From Nocardioides bizhenqiangii (lineage in GTDB: Bacteria; Actinomycetota; Actinomycetes; Propionibacteriales; Nocardioidaceae): 64,000 nt of DNA. Where the stretch lies: NCBI RefSeq assembly GCF_034661235.1, contig NZ_CP141059.1:62001-126000 (forward strand), read 5' to 3'. The translations under genes and the position numbers were made by a program. How positions within the stretch are numbered: position 1 is the first letter of the stretch; every line of letters starts with the position of its first letter. Below, one piece after another: positions 44,959 through 54,485 of this stretch. Below the pieces are notes generated by a model, which was not told the DNA's origin, did not search any database, and worked only from the letters and a program-made list of their open reading frames with translations.

Positions 44959-47900
44959 TCATGCGCCGGTCTCGTCGAATCCGCGCTTGATCACCTCGAT
45001 CACTCGCGGCCTGAGCCGGGCAACCGAGATCACCTCGTCCACAGAGCCCACCCGCACCGCCCGGTGTATGTCGTGGATGCTGTCGAACTCGGCTGCTACC
45101 TCGCCGATCTTCTCCGGTCGCACCGCCGCCCTCAGGTCGGCGAGCTCGACGACCAAGCGGCTCCGGTCCGGTCCTGCGGCGTCGGTGATCCTGCCCTCGA
45201 CCTCTCGGACGCGAGGGTCGGCCGACGTACGCTTCTCGACCTCGCCGGCGAACACGACTGCCGCCGCCGGGGCACCGCCGATGACCGAGGCGTACGACCC
45301 CTCGAGGGCGAGCACTGTCATGTTCGGGTTCAGGGCCTTGGAGAAGACCACGAACGCACCGCCGTGGTAGCGCGAGATGACGCAGAAGACGATCGGGCCC
45401 TCGAAGTTGACGATCGCACGGCCGATCTCCGCGCCGTACTCCAATTGGAGGTTGCGCATCGAGTCCGGCGACCCGTCGAAGCCCGACAAATTGGCCAGTA
45501 CGACGAGAGGCCGGTTCCCGCTGGCGGCGTTGATCGCCCGAGCGGCCTTCTTCGACGAGCGCGGGAAGAGCGTGCCAGCGGTGTAGATGTCCGGTCCGTC
45601 GGTTGGCGGGAAACCTCGTCGGCGAACCGGTCGCGACTCGATCCCCAGCAGGCACACGGGATAGCCGCCCAGGTGAGCGTCCTGGACCACCGCCGTGTCC
45701 GCGTCGGCCATTCCGGCCCAGCGCTCCAGGATCTCGTGGTCCTGGTCGGCCAGAGCCCGCATCACGGTGCGGATGTCGAAGGCCTTCTTGCGGTCCGGGT
45801 TGCGGGTCGCGGAGAAGATCTCGCCGACCGTCGTGAAGTCGCTCTCGACGGACACGTGCGGGAACGACGAGATGTCGCGGTCTTCCGGGTCCATGGTGGC
45901 GGCCTTGCGCGGCCGCGACTCACCGGGCACCACGTAGGTGTGGTCGTAGTGGGCCATCAGTACGGCGAACGCGCCGGCCAGGTCGGGAGCCCAATACTGC
46001 GCCTGCCCGTTGGGGCCCATCACCCGGTCGTAGCCGCCGATGCCGAAGTTGTCCTCCGCGGACACGCCGCCGGAGAAGTCGAGCGACTGCTTACCGGTCA
46101 GGACCATCGCGCTGTCCGGGGTCATCACCAAGATGCCCTTGGTGTGCATGAGCATCGTCGCCTCGGCGTTCCAGTAGGGCTGCGCACCGACGTTGATGCC
46201 CGCGACGACCACGTTGATCTCGCCACCGGCCTGCGTGAACTCGATGATCCGCTTCAGCGCGGCGGCCACCCAGTCCATGTTCTCGGTGCCCGAGTCCATC
46301 GAGATCCGGGCGCCCGCGGACAGCGCGAACCACTCCACCGGCACCTGCATCCGCTCGGCAAGATCGATCGCGGCGATCACTCGTGAGCACTCCGGCTCCG
46401 AGACGGCACCGAGCGCTCTGGTCGGGTCGCCGCACAGAACGACGCGGGTGACACCTTCCGGGTGCAAGTCGGTCGGTGTGGTGACAACGGCGACGAGGAT
46501 GCCAGCCTTGTTGAGGCCGGGCGGACGGCTGACGGGGGCGAGGGCACCTGAGTCGTCGAAGTCGTACTCAATGAAGCCCCCGCCGGGACCGGTGAGGACG
46601 CCCGCGAGCTCGTAGGGATAGACCAGGCCGCGACGGCGTGCCCGGGCGACGTTGCCGTGGTACTCGTCGAGCGGCTGGAGCGGCTCGGTCGGCGGCGCCT
46701 CGATAGAGGCAGTTACCCCGGCACCCGGTCGCGCATGGAACCTGATCGCGATGGGGACGGCCACACCGTCGGATCCGACCACCCGGCCCTGCGCGACGAC
46801 CTCCGAGATCCCCGCACCGTCCGTCAGCGGGGTGATCTTGTCCTGCAACGCGGTCAGCTGGTCGGGGTCGGCCTCGACGTCCGGCCAGACCTGGACCCAC
46901 ACGTGGTTCGAGTCGAGCTTGCTCCCGGCTGCGCCCCGCGCCGTGCGCACCCGCCTGATCGCCTCGAGACAGTTCTCCACTGCGCGCTCGGCGTGGGGCA
47001 CTGCGATGACCGTGCCCTCGTCGTCGCGTACGACGGCGAGCTGGCGCACCTGCGCGAGGGCGACGAGCCGGCGGTCCGCGGGGTTCTCCCTGGCGACGCA
47101 CTCGAAGAGGAGCACGTCCTCGGGCGCTTCGACGCGGTTGACGTGGAACTCGCGCAGCCGCCACAGGTCGAGCCGGCGGCCGACCATCGGGTGCACTCCG
47201 CGAACCAGGTCGTCTTCCCTGACGCCACCGTCCACGACGGGCCGGTAGGTGAAGTAGTTGACCGGCTGGTCACCGCCGGGGCACACCGCGACTGCGACTC
47301 GGCGTACGTCGTGGGCGAAGGGCAGCGCTCCGACGATCCGGGCGAGCTCCTCGGTGGCGAGCTCCGGTGACTCAGGGGCGTCGGGCCAGTGGATGTAGAG
47401 GTCGACGACCGCGCCGTCACCGGGATTGCGCGCGGCGACCTCCTCACCCAAGGCAGCCGTCAGCTCGCTGGCGGGGTCGGACAGCTCGGCGATGGTGCCC
47501 TCGGTGGAGACCAGCCGGGTCGGACGCCCGTCGACGGTGTACTCGGCCACCGCGAAGGTCCGCCCCGTTCGCACCAGCGAGCGAAGGTCACGGAGGTCGT
47601 ACTCGCGGTAGTGACGTCGCACCAGGACCTCGAGCATCGGCTCCTGCACAGGTACGCCGTTCTCGAGCCGCTCGGCGAGGAACCGCACGATCTGCTCGGG
47701 GATCGCCGCCAGCGCATCAATACGCTGGGCGCGGTCCGCTGCGTCGGGATCGGCGGCGAGGGCCTCGACCTCGTTGCGAACGCCGGCCAGGACGCTGGAC
47801 CGCTCCGCATCGACCAGGGGCTGGTCGAACCAGCGGAAGCGAGTGCTCCGGGCCAGGTCGCCCACCACGGGGAAGCGCAGCTGGGTGGCCCTGACGAGAC

Positions 47901-50487
47901 GCTCGAGGAGGTCACGCGCCGGACCGGCCAGCGCCTCGGTGGGAGGAGGCTCGGCGATCCAACGCTGGAGAAGCCCCGTGGCCAGTCGTACGTCGGGAGC
48001 GGAGCGCTGCTGAGCGAGGAAGATCCGGAACACCGCCTCCTCCAGCTGCGGAGTCCGATCCCAGTCAGTCACGCCGTAGTGGGCGAGCACCCGGGCCAGG
48101 CGGTCCCGGAACTGGTCGGGCAGCCCACCGCGCTCGGCGTCGAGGCTCTGCAGGAAGGCGTGGAAGTGCTCCCTCGAGCTGTGCACCCGGAGCTCGGTGT
48201 GGAGGTCCTCGCCGGCCGGCCGGTTTCGGCTCAGCTCGGCGAAGTCGGCGATCAGGTCGAGCAGGGCGATCTCGTCGGGCACGACCTCTTCCCCCGCCGC
48301 GATCAGCTCGTCGCGAACAGCGAGGTAGTCGGCGATGACGCCGCCCTCCTCGCGCGGGTCGGCGTCGTACCCCATCAGCAGCGCGGCGACGTCCGCCCGG
48401 CACCGAGCAGCGCGTCGCTGCGCGGTCGCACCGTTCGAGCCCGGCGGCAGGTCGAGGGCCGGACCCGTGGCCTCCGGCGCTGCCTGCTCGCCTGCGTCGT
48501 CCTCGACGGGCTCGAGACGGACCAGCGGAGCCCCGGTCTCGACCTGGCTCCCGGTCATCACCAGGAGCTCCCTGACCTTGGCTGCGAACGGCGATCGCAG
48601 CACGGTCTCCATCTTCATGCTTTCCAGAACCAGAACCGGGCCTCCGGCAGCCACCAGGTCACCGACTGCCACGGGGGACGCCACCACCAGGGCCGGCGCG
48701 GGCGAGCGAAGCACGCCGCCCTCGTCGCGCGTGACGCGGTGGGCCACGCCGTTGACTTCAATCATGTGGACCGGACCGTGGGTGGCGGTGACCAGGCGGT
48801 AGAGCCGATCGCCGACGGTCATCCGGGTGTGGAACTCGTCGAGACGTTCGACGTCGGCGACCACCACGTGCTCGACGCCCGCGGAGTCGAAGCCCACGCG
48901 GAACCGCTGCGGGCCGATCTGGATGACGGTGACCTTGTACGCCGTGCCCCGCAGCTTGAAGTCGACGGCGCGGCCGACGTTGTGCTGGACCTGCGGACGG
49001 CCGCCGTGGGCGCTCTCCAGGAGCCGGGTGATCTCGACCTGGGCCTCGTCCTCGTAGGCCTCGACGCCGGCCGCCACGACGGCGATGCCGGAATGCTCGT
49101 GGACGACGAGCCGGCCTTCCGCGCGGACCCGGTCGATCCAGCTGGTGTCTGCCCAGCCCGCCTTGCCGTCGATCACCTCGGACTGGTCGAGGAGATCGAG
49201 GATGAAGCTCTTGTTGGTGGCCCCACCCTCGATCACGACGGTGGTCTCCGCCATCGCCCGGCGCAGCCTGGCCAGCGCCTCGTCGCGGGTGCGGCCGTAG
49301 GCGATGATCTTGGCAATCATCGAGTCGAAGTCGGCGGGGATGGTGTCGCCCTCACCGACACCGGTGTCCACGCGGATCCCGGGACCCGACGGCAGGTCGA
49401 GCAGCGCGATCCGACCGGGCGCCGGGGCGAAGTCCCGGTCGGGATCCTCGGCGTTGAGCCGGGCCTCGACCGCGTGGCCCTTCTCGGGCGGCTTCGCCCC
49501 TTCGAGACGACCTCCGGCAGCGACGTGCAGCTGCGCCTTGACCAGGTCGACGTCCGTCGTCATCTCGGTGATCGGGTGCTCGACCTGGAGCCTGGTGTTG
49601 ACCTCGAGGAACGCGAACGTCCGCTCCTCGGGGTGGTAGAGGAACTCGACCGTGCCGGCGCCGACGTACCCCACAGCGATCGCCAGCCGCTCGGCCGACG
49701 CCTTGACCTCATCGGTCTGGTCCTTGTCCAACAAGGGTGAGGCGGACTCCTCGATTACCTTCTGGTTGCGCCGTTGAATGGTGCAGTCGCGAACGCCGAG
49801 CGCCCAGGCAGTGCCGTGGCCGTCAGCGATGAGCTGGACCTCGACATGCCGTGCCCCGGTCACCAGACGCTCCAGGAAAACCACGCCGCTTCCGAACGCG
49901 CGCTCGGCCTCGTCGCGGGTGCGCTGGTAGGCGTCCTCGAGCTCTGCTGCCGTGTCGACCCTGCGAATACCGCGGCCGCCTCCGCCGGCGGTCGCCTTGA
50001 GCATCAACGGGTAGCCGATCTTTGCCGCCGCGGCGAGCGCTGCCTCGAGCGTGTCGACGCCGCCTCTGCTCCACGGCGCGACGGCGACGCCGACCTCCTC
50101 GGCGATCAGCTTGGACCCGATCTTGTCGCCGAGCTTGCGCATGGCGTCGGCGCTCGGGCCGATGAAGGTCACACCGAGGCGCTTGCACAGGTCCGCGAAC
50201 GCGGGATCCTCCGCGACGAATCCCCACCCGACCCAGACCGCGTCTGCCGCGCACTCGACCAGCACCCGCTCGAGGACGGCCAGGTCGATGTAAGGGCGTG
50301 CCGAGGCGGCACCCAGCGAGTACGCCTCGTCGGCCTCCCGCGCGAACATCGCCGTACGTTCCTCGTCGGTGTAGAGCGCGATCGTGCGGATCGGCGCCCC
50401 ACCACCCTGCGCATTCAGGTCGCGGACGGCGTGGACCAGTCGCATCGCAGCCTCGCCGCGGTTCACGATCGCTACTCGAGAGAACAC
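44959..50487 (-). CDS. Single-chain acyl-CoA carboxylase (BC-BCCP-CT fusion, 1842 aa)
   Basis: One polypeptide carries all carboxylase activities. The biotin carboxylase begins VAIVNRGEAAMRLVHAVRDL, with KATAGGGGRGIRRV, GARHVEVQLIAD and EVNTRLQVEHPITE (about 1-445). The biotinyl domain has K625 in VLESMKMETV. A ~600-residue central region resembles the linker of eukaryotic ACC. The carboxyltransferase runs from about 1270, with LDFSGGVSAEDNFGIGGYDR and NLSGFDGSPDSMRNLQLEYG, and ends near SVIGGAPAAAVVFAGEVE. GTG 50487 is favoured over 50544 because GGAGGG lies six bases upstream. It resembles the long-chain acyl-CoA carboxylase reported from Mycobacterium. The substrate is not readable. Confidence 0.9.
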   Translation of the reverse strand: MFSRVAIVNRGEAAMRLVHAVRDLNAQGGGAPIRTIALYTDEERTAMFAREADEAYSLGAASARPYIDLAVLERVLVECAADAVWVGWGFVAEDPAFADLCKRLGVTFIGPSADAMRKLGDKIGSKLIAEEVGVAVAPWSRGGVDTLEAALAAAAKIGYPLMLKATAGGGGRGIRRVDTAAELEDAYQRTRDEAERAFGSGVVFLERLVTGARHVEVQLIADGHGTAWALGVRDCTIQRRNQKVIEESASPLLDKDQTDEVKASAERLAIAVGYVGAGTVEFLYHPEERTFAFLEVNTRLQVEHPITEMTTDVDLVKAQLHVAAGGRLEGAKPPEKGHAVEARLNAEDPDRDFAPAPGRIALLDLPSGPGIRVDTGVGEGDTIPADFDSMIAKIIAYGRTRDEALARLRRAMAETTVVIEGGATNKSFILDLLDQSEVIDGKAGWADTSWIDRVRAEGRLVVHEHSGIAVVAAGVEAYEDEAQVEITRLLESAHGGRPQVQHNVGRAVDFKLRGTAYKVTVIQIGPQRFRVGFDSAGVEHVVVADVERLDEFHTRMTVGDRLYRLVTATHGPVHMIEVNGVAHRVTRDEGGVLRSPAPALVVASPVAVGDLVAAGGPVLVLESMKMETVLRSPFAAKVRELLVMTGSQVETGAPLVRLEPVEDDAGEQAAPEATGPALDLPPGSNGATAQRRAARCRADVAALLMGYDADPREEGGVIADYLAVRDELIAAGEEVVPDEIALLDLIADFAELSRNRPAGEDLHTELRVHSSREHFHAFLQSLDAERGGLPDQFRDRLARVLAHYGVTDWDRTPQLEEAVFRIFLAQQRSAPDVRLATGLLQRWIAEPPPTEALAGPARDLLERLVRATQLRFPVVGDLARSTRFRWFDQPLVDAERSSVLAGVRNEVEALAADPDAADRAQRIDALAAIPEQIVRFLAERLENGVPVQEPMLEVLVRRHYREYDLRDLRSLVRTGRTFAVAEYTVDGRPTRLVSTEGTIAELSDPASELTAALGEEVAARNPGDGAVVDLYIHWPDAPESPELATEELARIVGALPFAHDVRRVAVAVCPGGDQPVNYFTYRPVVDGGVREDDLVRGVHPMVGRRLDLWRLREFHVNRVEAPEDVLLFECVARENPADRRLVALAQVRQLAVVRDDEGTVIAVPHAERAVENCLEAIRRVRTARGAAGSKLDSNHVWVQVWPDVEADPDQLTALQDKITPLTDGAGISEVVAQGRVVGSDGVAVPIAIRFHARPGAGVTASIEAPPTEPLQPLDEYHGNVARARRRGLVYPYELAGVLTGPGGGFIEYDFDDSGALAPVSRPPGLNKAGILVAVVTTPTDLHPEGVTRVVLCGDPTRALGAVSEPECSRVIAAIDLAERMQVPVEWFALSAGARISMDSGTENMDWVAAALKRIIEFTQAGGEINVVVAGINVGAQPYWNAEATMLMHTKGILVMTPDSAMVLTGKQSLDFSGGVSAEDNFGIGGYDRVMGPNGQAQYWAPDLAGAFAVLMAHYDHTYVVPGESRPRKAATMDPEDRDISSFPHVSVESDFTTVGEIFSATRNPDRKKAFDIRTVMRALADQDHEILERWAGMADADTAVVQDAHLGGYPVCLLGIESRPVRRRGFPPTDGPDIYTAGTLFPRSSKKAARAINAASGNRPLVVLANLSGFDGSPDSMRNLQLEYGAEIGRAIVNFEGPIVFCVISRYHGGAFVVFSKALNPNMTVLALEGSYASVIGGAPAAAVVFAGEVEKRTSADPRVREVEGRITDAAGPDRSRLVVELADLRAAVRPEKIGEVAAEFDSIHDIHRAVRVGSVDEVISVARLRPRVIEVIKRGFDETGA

Positions 50488-50695
50488 CCGTGACCCTCCA
50501 GACCCGACGGCTCGCCCTCGGAACCGTCGTGGCGAGACTGTCACGTCGTTCAGGTTACGAGCGAGTCACATCAGCAGCGTCGCCGCGGAAGCGGTTGACG
50601 GTCCAGCGATGCGCTGACGCGGCGAAGTGACGCGTCTCCCTCGGAAGCGGCCCTGCAGAGGGGCGCCCTGCGGCGGGTGGTGATAGACCGGTGTC

Positions 50696-51250
50696 ATGCG
50701 CCGTTTGCTGATCACGGAGAACATCACCGCCGACGGACGGATCGAGATGCTCGACGAGTGGTTCAACCCGGCTCCTGACGGCGGCATCCAGGACTGGCTG
50801 GAAGGGATGGAGTGCGCGGGCGCGTCCTCCAACGCGGTGGTGCTGGGTCGGCAGACCTTCGAGGACTTCCGGGGGTACTGGCCTCAGCACACCGACGAGC
50901 CGGCGGGTGCGTATCTCGAACAGGTGCAGAAGTACATCGTCTCCTCTTCGATGACCGATCCGGAGTGGCGCAACTCGGCGATCCTCTCCGGTGACCCGGT
51001 CGAAGAGGTGCGTCGGCTCAAGGACTCCGACGGCGGCGACCTGACGCTGTCCGGGAGTATCACCTTGGCGCACGCGGTGCTCGCGGCCGGGCTCGTCGAC
51101 GAGATCCGTATGCTCATGTTCCCCGTCGTCCAAGGCCGTGGAAAGGGCCTGGCCGCCGAGGGCACCTCGATTCCCCATCTCGAGCTGATCGAGTCGCGTC
51201 CGTTGCGGTCCGGCGTGGTGCTGCTCCGATATGCCGTGACCAACGGCTGA
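50696..51250 (+). CDS. Dihydrofolate-reductase-like (RibD C-terminal) family protein
   Basis: 184 aa with the RibD/DHFR-like reductase fold: RRLLITENITADGRIEM at the start, AVVLGRQTFEDFRGYWP, DGGDLTLSGSITLAHAVLAA and DEIRMLMFPVVQGRGKGLA. The family comprises NADPH-dependent reductases of uncertain substrate; few are genuine folate enzymes. A TAGACC element six bases before the ATG suggests a leaderless transcript, and there is no Shine-Dalgarno. It diverges from the giant carboxylase gene across a 208-bp gap with no recognised operator. Confidence 0.88.
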   Translation: MRRLLITENITADGRIEMLDEWFNPAPDGGIQDWLEGMECAGASSNAVVLGRQTFEDFRGYWPQHTDEPAGAYLEQVQKYIVSSSMTDPEWRNSAILSGDPVEEVRRLKDSDGGDLTLSGSITLAHAVLAAGLVDEIRMLMFPVVQGRGKGLAAEGTSIPHLELIESRPLRSGVVLLRYAVTNG

Positions 51251-51700
51251 GTTGCCCGAGGCGACACAGCGGTGCCGCATGGGGTGCGACGCCGATCAGC
51301 GACACGGACGGTAGGCGGCCGCCGGGCCGAGTTCTCGAGACGATCATCGGCGTCGCGACCACCGGGTGTCGCTCCCGGCCGTGGAAGGTGAACCAGGCTC
51401 ACGCCACGGCCCAAGTCCGGGACGGGTCGCCGCTCGCCGACAGGCGGCGCTATGACGTAACCGGCGATCTCACTCCTGCGCACACCCGACGTGCGCCCGT
51501 GCTGCAGGCGCGGCCTGGTCGAGGAGGTGTGGCGGCACCTTTTGACTCCGGCTGCGAGGTGTGGTGACAACCGACACAACTCCCATGCGCGCAGGAGGAC
51601 ATGGACCGCGTCAGGGCCGTCGGAGACCGCATCAGCGAAGCCTTGCTAACCGTCAGCGTCCCCGACACAGTGGGCAGACCGACTCCGGAAGGTCACGGCT
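51251..51700. other. 450-bp gap without a convincing gene
   Basis: Short frames exist on both strands, but none has codon bias, a ribosome-binding site and a plausible protein together. A 66-codon frame from 51601 has AGGAGG two bases before its ATG but a composition unlike its neighbours, and it overlaps the DsrE start. TTGACT at 51542 has no matching -10. It may hold a long leader or promoter for the DsrE-like gene. Confidence 0.5.
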
Positions 51701-52063
51701 ATGGGCAAATTGCTGGTTCACATCACGTCCGGCCCCGAGGCGCCAACCCGGGCCGCGCTTGGCCTGTTGGTGGCACGGACGGGTATCGACGAAGGCCATG
51801 ACGTCACCGTCTTCCTTGCCGGTGACGCCGTGCAACTGATCCGCGATGCGGTCCTCGATTCGCTGACCGGGTTGGGGACGGGGGCCCTACGGGAGTCCTT
51901 TGATGCGATCGCCGGCGGTGGTGGGCGCTTCTACGTTTCTGGCCTGTCCAGCAAGGCGCGCGGGGTCACCGAGGACGACCTGAAGGGAAAGCCAGCCGAG
52001 CTCGCGATGCCCAACCGGTTGGTGCAGCTCGCGTTCGAGGCTGATCGGAACTTCACGTACTAA
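51701..52063 (+). CDS. DsrE/DsrF-like family protein
   Basis: 120 aa of the small DsrE-like fold: LLVHITSGPEAPTRAALGLL, EGHDVTVFLAGDAVQLI and a C-terminal LAMPNRLVQLAFEADRNFTY. The sulfur-relay Cys of true DsrE proteins is absent (there is no Cys in the chain), so a binding or structural role is more likely than persulfide transfer. GGAAGG lies eight bases before the ATG. It stands alone between two poorly coding stretches. Confidence 0.8.
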   Translation: MGKLLVHITSGPEAPTRAALGLLVARTGIDEGHDVTVFLAGDAVQLIRDAVLDSLTGLGTGALRESFDAIAGGGGRFYVSGLSSKARGVTEDDLKGKPAELAMPNRLVQLAFEADRNFTY

Positions 52064-52282
52064 CGGCGGCTCTCTCCACGGCCTCTAACCGACACGCGCT
52101 GACGTGCCGAACCCACCTCTGCCGTTGCAAGGAGGTCCGCTCGCGGCGTAAAGACGCGCGTCCTGATCGGTTGGCCGATACGCCGGACTCGTCTTTGATG
52201 CTCGCGAGACGGCACGAGGGGGCCAGCAGACATCTTGAGCCCCCTCGCGGGACGTACGCGCCAGCAGCGCGTGTGCGGTGGA

Positions 52283-52582
52283 TCAGCTGATGGATCCCAT
52301 GAACTCCAGTGCCTCGGTCGAGATGGCCGCCAGATCGCCGATTTCGATGACCGGAGTGACCTCCATGTCGAACCAGGTCCCGAAGATGGCCATGTCATGA
52401 ACGATGGTGTTGATGTCGTCCGTCGTGACGACCGCAAATCCGCCCTTGGCGTCGGCACGGCCAAGGAACTGCTCGAAGGTGGCCTTCTCCGATGGCGACC
52501 ACTTGCTGAAAACCTGAAGGGAACGGGCCGCCTCGGCCTCCCCCACGGTGGGCTTCGCTACCCAAGAGATGACGTACTTCAT
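52283..52582 (-). CDS. DUF3303-family small protein
   Basis: 99 aa: MKYVISWVAKPTVGEAEAAR, FSKWSPSEKATFEQFLGRAD and GGFAVVTTDDINTIVHDMAI match the DUF3303 (dimeric alpha-beta barrel-like) pattern of small stress-associated proteins of unknown function. GGGAGG six bases before the ATG is a textbook ribosome-binding site. It is a single gene. A GGGTAT element on the minus strand (52748-52743) lies 160 bases upstream, but no matching upstream box was found. Confidence 0.85.
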   Translation of the reverse strand: MKYVISWVAKPTVGEAEAARSLQVFSKWSPSEKATFEQFLGRADAKGGFAVVTTDDINTIVHDMAIFGTWFDMEVTPVIEIGDLAAISTEALEFMGSIS

Positions 52583-52961
52583 GCTGACCTCCCTGAAGAA
52601 ATGAACCGTCGAGTGAAGGCGAGCGTCGGGCCTCCGGCCCGAGGCGGATGACGACGAACCCGCTCACACGGACCCTACGCCGGTCCCGCGCGCCGGGCGA
52701 CCGGGCCAAACGGCCTCTGTTCTATCGGAACGCCCGGATCTGATACCCAAAAACCCACCGGTGCACGAGGCCGGCCAGTTCGCGGGGGCGATGGGCCTTG
52801 CGGCCTGGCAATTCACATTCGCCGTCTGCGGGGCGCCGCTGCTCGGCCGGCGGTGTGACGTGGCCACTTCGCGGCGAAGTGACGCAGTCCTCAGGAGCGG
52901 CCGCATCACGGCATCGGCGGGGTCGGGTGAGTGAATCGCGGGTGCCCAAGCCTCTCCGCAA
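52583..52961. other. 379-bp gap with a 17-bp hairpin
   Basis: No supported gene. CACTTCGC-G-GCGAAGTG (52865-52881) is a perfect 8-bp stem. Its second half with the following bases (GCGGCGAAGTGACGC) recurs at 50619-50633, upstream of the DHFR-like gene. It may be a terminator for the lipoprotein gene on the minus strand or part of a degenerate dispersed repeat. Confidence 0.4.
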
Positions 52962-54107
52962 CTATTGGCTGACGAACAGCAAGTCGCGGGAGACAAGTGC
53001 TTGGTAGGCAAAGTGGATGGCGGCACCCTCGGCCGGCCGCGAGGTCACCACGACCACGGAGCCCTCGGTCTCGACGCCCTCAACCTCGAGGTAGTCGCTG
53101 AACGGTCGCTGGGACTGCGCGCTGGTGCTCGACTCGTAGAGCTCGCGCAACGCGTCGACGCTGTCCTTGGCGGCATCTTCGGAGTCGAAGTGGTACGCCG
53201 TCGCTACCAGGGGGGCGTCGTCGTCCGTCGTCCACCCGATGCCGACGGTGTCGTACGACGCCTCCGGGAGCTGGTCCTCGAGCTGCTCGATGAGCGCTTC
53301 GAGCTCCTCTGCCGAAACCTGGCCGCCCAGGATCAATGCCGCCGCGTCGATGCCGAGTTGCACGGCAGAGAGTACGGCGGCGTACACATCGTGCTCGTCG
53401 AGCGCCCGTGCGACGTCGCCGTAACCGGCATCGTCGGCCAGCGATTCATCGCCGTTCAACCAGTCGCGGACGGCGCCGGTGGTCGACGACGCCGCGATCC
53501 GACCGTCGTCCTCGGCGAGCCGGGTCGGGGCCCCGATCCGGCTGAACGCGGTCGGTTCTTCGACGTTCAGTTCGTGGTCCTCGCCGACGACGTCCGTGAC
53601 GATGTCGTCGTCGACCTCGGAGAGGTCCTCGTCCAGTGTGTCCTCGTCGAAGGCACCGGACACGACCAGGAAGTCCTCGGGTGGCTGAGTGAGGGCCGCG
53701 AACGAATCGACGTCGACAACTGACCAGCCAACCTGGGCGTCCATTTCTGATGGCGAAGCATCGAACGGGACAAGAGCGTCGGGAAGCGGCACGAATGCCC
53801 TGGCCGTGTCGTCGTCTGGCGCGGCCGCGCCGGACAGGTCACCCACCCACTCGTTGACCTCGTCGCTGTCGGCATCGGACGGACGGTCCAATCCCGCCAC
53901 CTCGCTGGCCTTGCTCAAGTCGCCCGTGAGTATCAACTGAGCGTCACCCTCGATCGACGCCGGCAGCTCGCCCACCGCGCCAAGCACCGAGTAGTCGTCG
54001 CCGCTTTCCAGCGGGTCCGCATCCTCACCGCACCCGGTTACCAGCGCGCTCAAGGCCAGCAGGCCGGTGGCAAGCAGCGCAAGCGTTGAAATGTGCACGT
54101 CAGGCAC
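52962..54107 (-). CDS. Acidic secreted lipoprotein of unknown function
   Basis: About 381 aa from GTG 54107. The signal peptide HISTLALLATGLLALSALVTGC has a lipobox Cys followed by GEDADPLESGDD. The mature protein is very acidic, with no recognised domain; it contains repeated short alpha-beta elements such as DFLVVSGAFDEDTLDEDLSE and YAAVLSAVQLGIDAAALILG. GGAGGG lies just upstream of the chosen GTG; a second GTG three codons later is possible. The larger frame up to 54248 would hide the signal peptide. It looks like a cell-surface protein in an otherwise sparse region. Confidence 0.75.
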   Translation of the reverse strand: MPDVHISTLALLATGLLALSALVTGCGEDADPLESGDDYSVLGAVGELPASIEGDAQLILTGDLSKASEVAGLDRPSDADSDEVNEWVGDLSGAAAPDDDTARAFVPLPDALVPFDASPSEMDAQVGWSVVDVDSFAALTQPPEDFLVVSGAFDEDTLDEDLSEVDDDIVTDVVGEDHELNVEEPTAFSRIGAPTRLAEDDGRIAASSTTGAVRDWLNGDESLADDAGYGDVARALDEHDVYAAVLSAVQLGIDAAALILGGQVSAEELEALIEQLEDQLPEASYDTVGIGWTTDDDAPLVATAYHFDSEDAAKDSVDALRELYESSTSAQSQRPFSDYLEVEGVETEGSVVVVTSRPAEGAAIHFAYQALVSRDLLFVSQ

Positions 54108-54485
54108 GTGCCCTCCGACTGGCTCGCTGAAACGGAGTCCCGCGTCCCTTCTGCGCCACCCGTGCTTGGGACCATCCGTCCGTCTCGCAGCAGAGTGTTC
54201 TCGAAGCCGCCCCGTTCGAAGGCAACCGCTCGCCGCGGATTGGCGCAAAGATCAGGCTCCCGACAGGCGGCGGATTGACGCGGGTGCGAGGCGCTTGGCG
54301 GCAGTCTTCCTCCGCATGGCCCTCCACCCCTCTTCGGGTGCGTCCGGATGCCCGCTGGACTACGGCGGCGCTGCGCATTCCGCTAAACGCGGCGCTGCGC
54401 ATTCCACTGAACCGTGAACACGCTGCCCCCGCAGGGTGCATCGTGGATTCCTTGACATTTCGTTCAAGGGGGAATTGGGGGGAGC
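54108..54485. other. 378-bp divergent gap with a 24-bp tandem duplication
   Basis: It separates the lipoprotein gene from the DivIVA-like gene. A 24-bp unit is repeated head-to-tail at 54365-54388 and 54389-54412, with two mismatches. TTGACA (54452-54457) points toward the DivIVA-like gene, but no good -10 follows at the right distance. No gene is supported. Confidence 0.55.
54365..54412 (+). repeat. Two tandem 24-bp units
   Basis: The units begin GCGGCGCTGCGCATTCC and continue with GCTAAAC in the first and ACTGAAC in the second (22 of 24 identical). They lie 74 bases before the DivIVA-like start codon, upstream of the TTGACA element. Confidence 0.75.

Noticed and set aside
44954..44967. GGCGC-TCAT-GCGCC hairpin at the end of the carboxylase gene
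   Set aside because: Only five base pairs, and inside the last codons; too weak to call a terminator.
51601..51801. 66-codon frame before the DsrE-like gene
   Set aside because: The AGGAGG is only two bases from the ATG, the product is low-complexity, and it overlaps the better-supported DsrE start.
52743..52748. GGGTAT stress-sigma-factor-like -10 on the minus strand before the DUF3303 gene
   Set aside because: No GTTT-type -35 element at the right distance.
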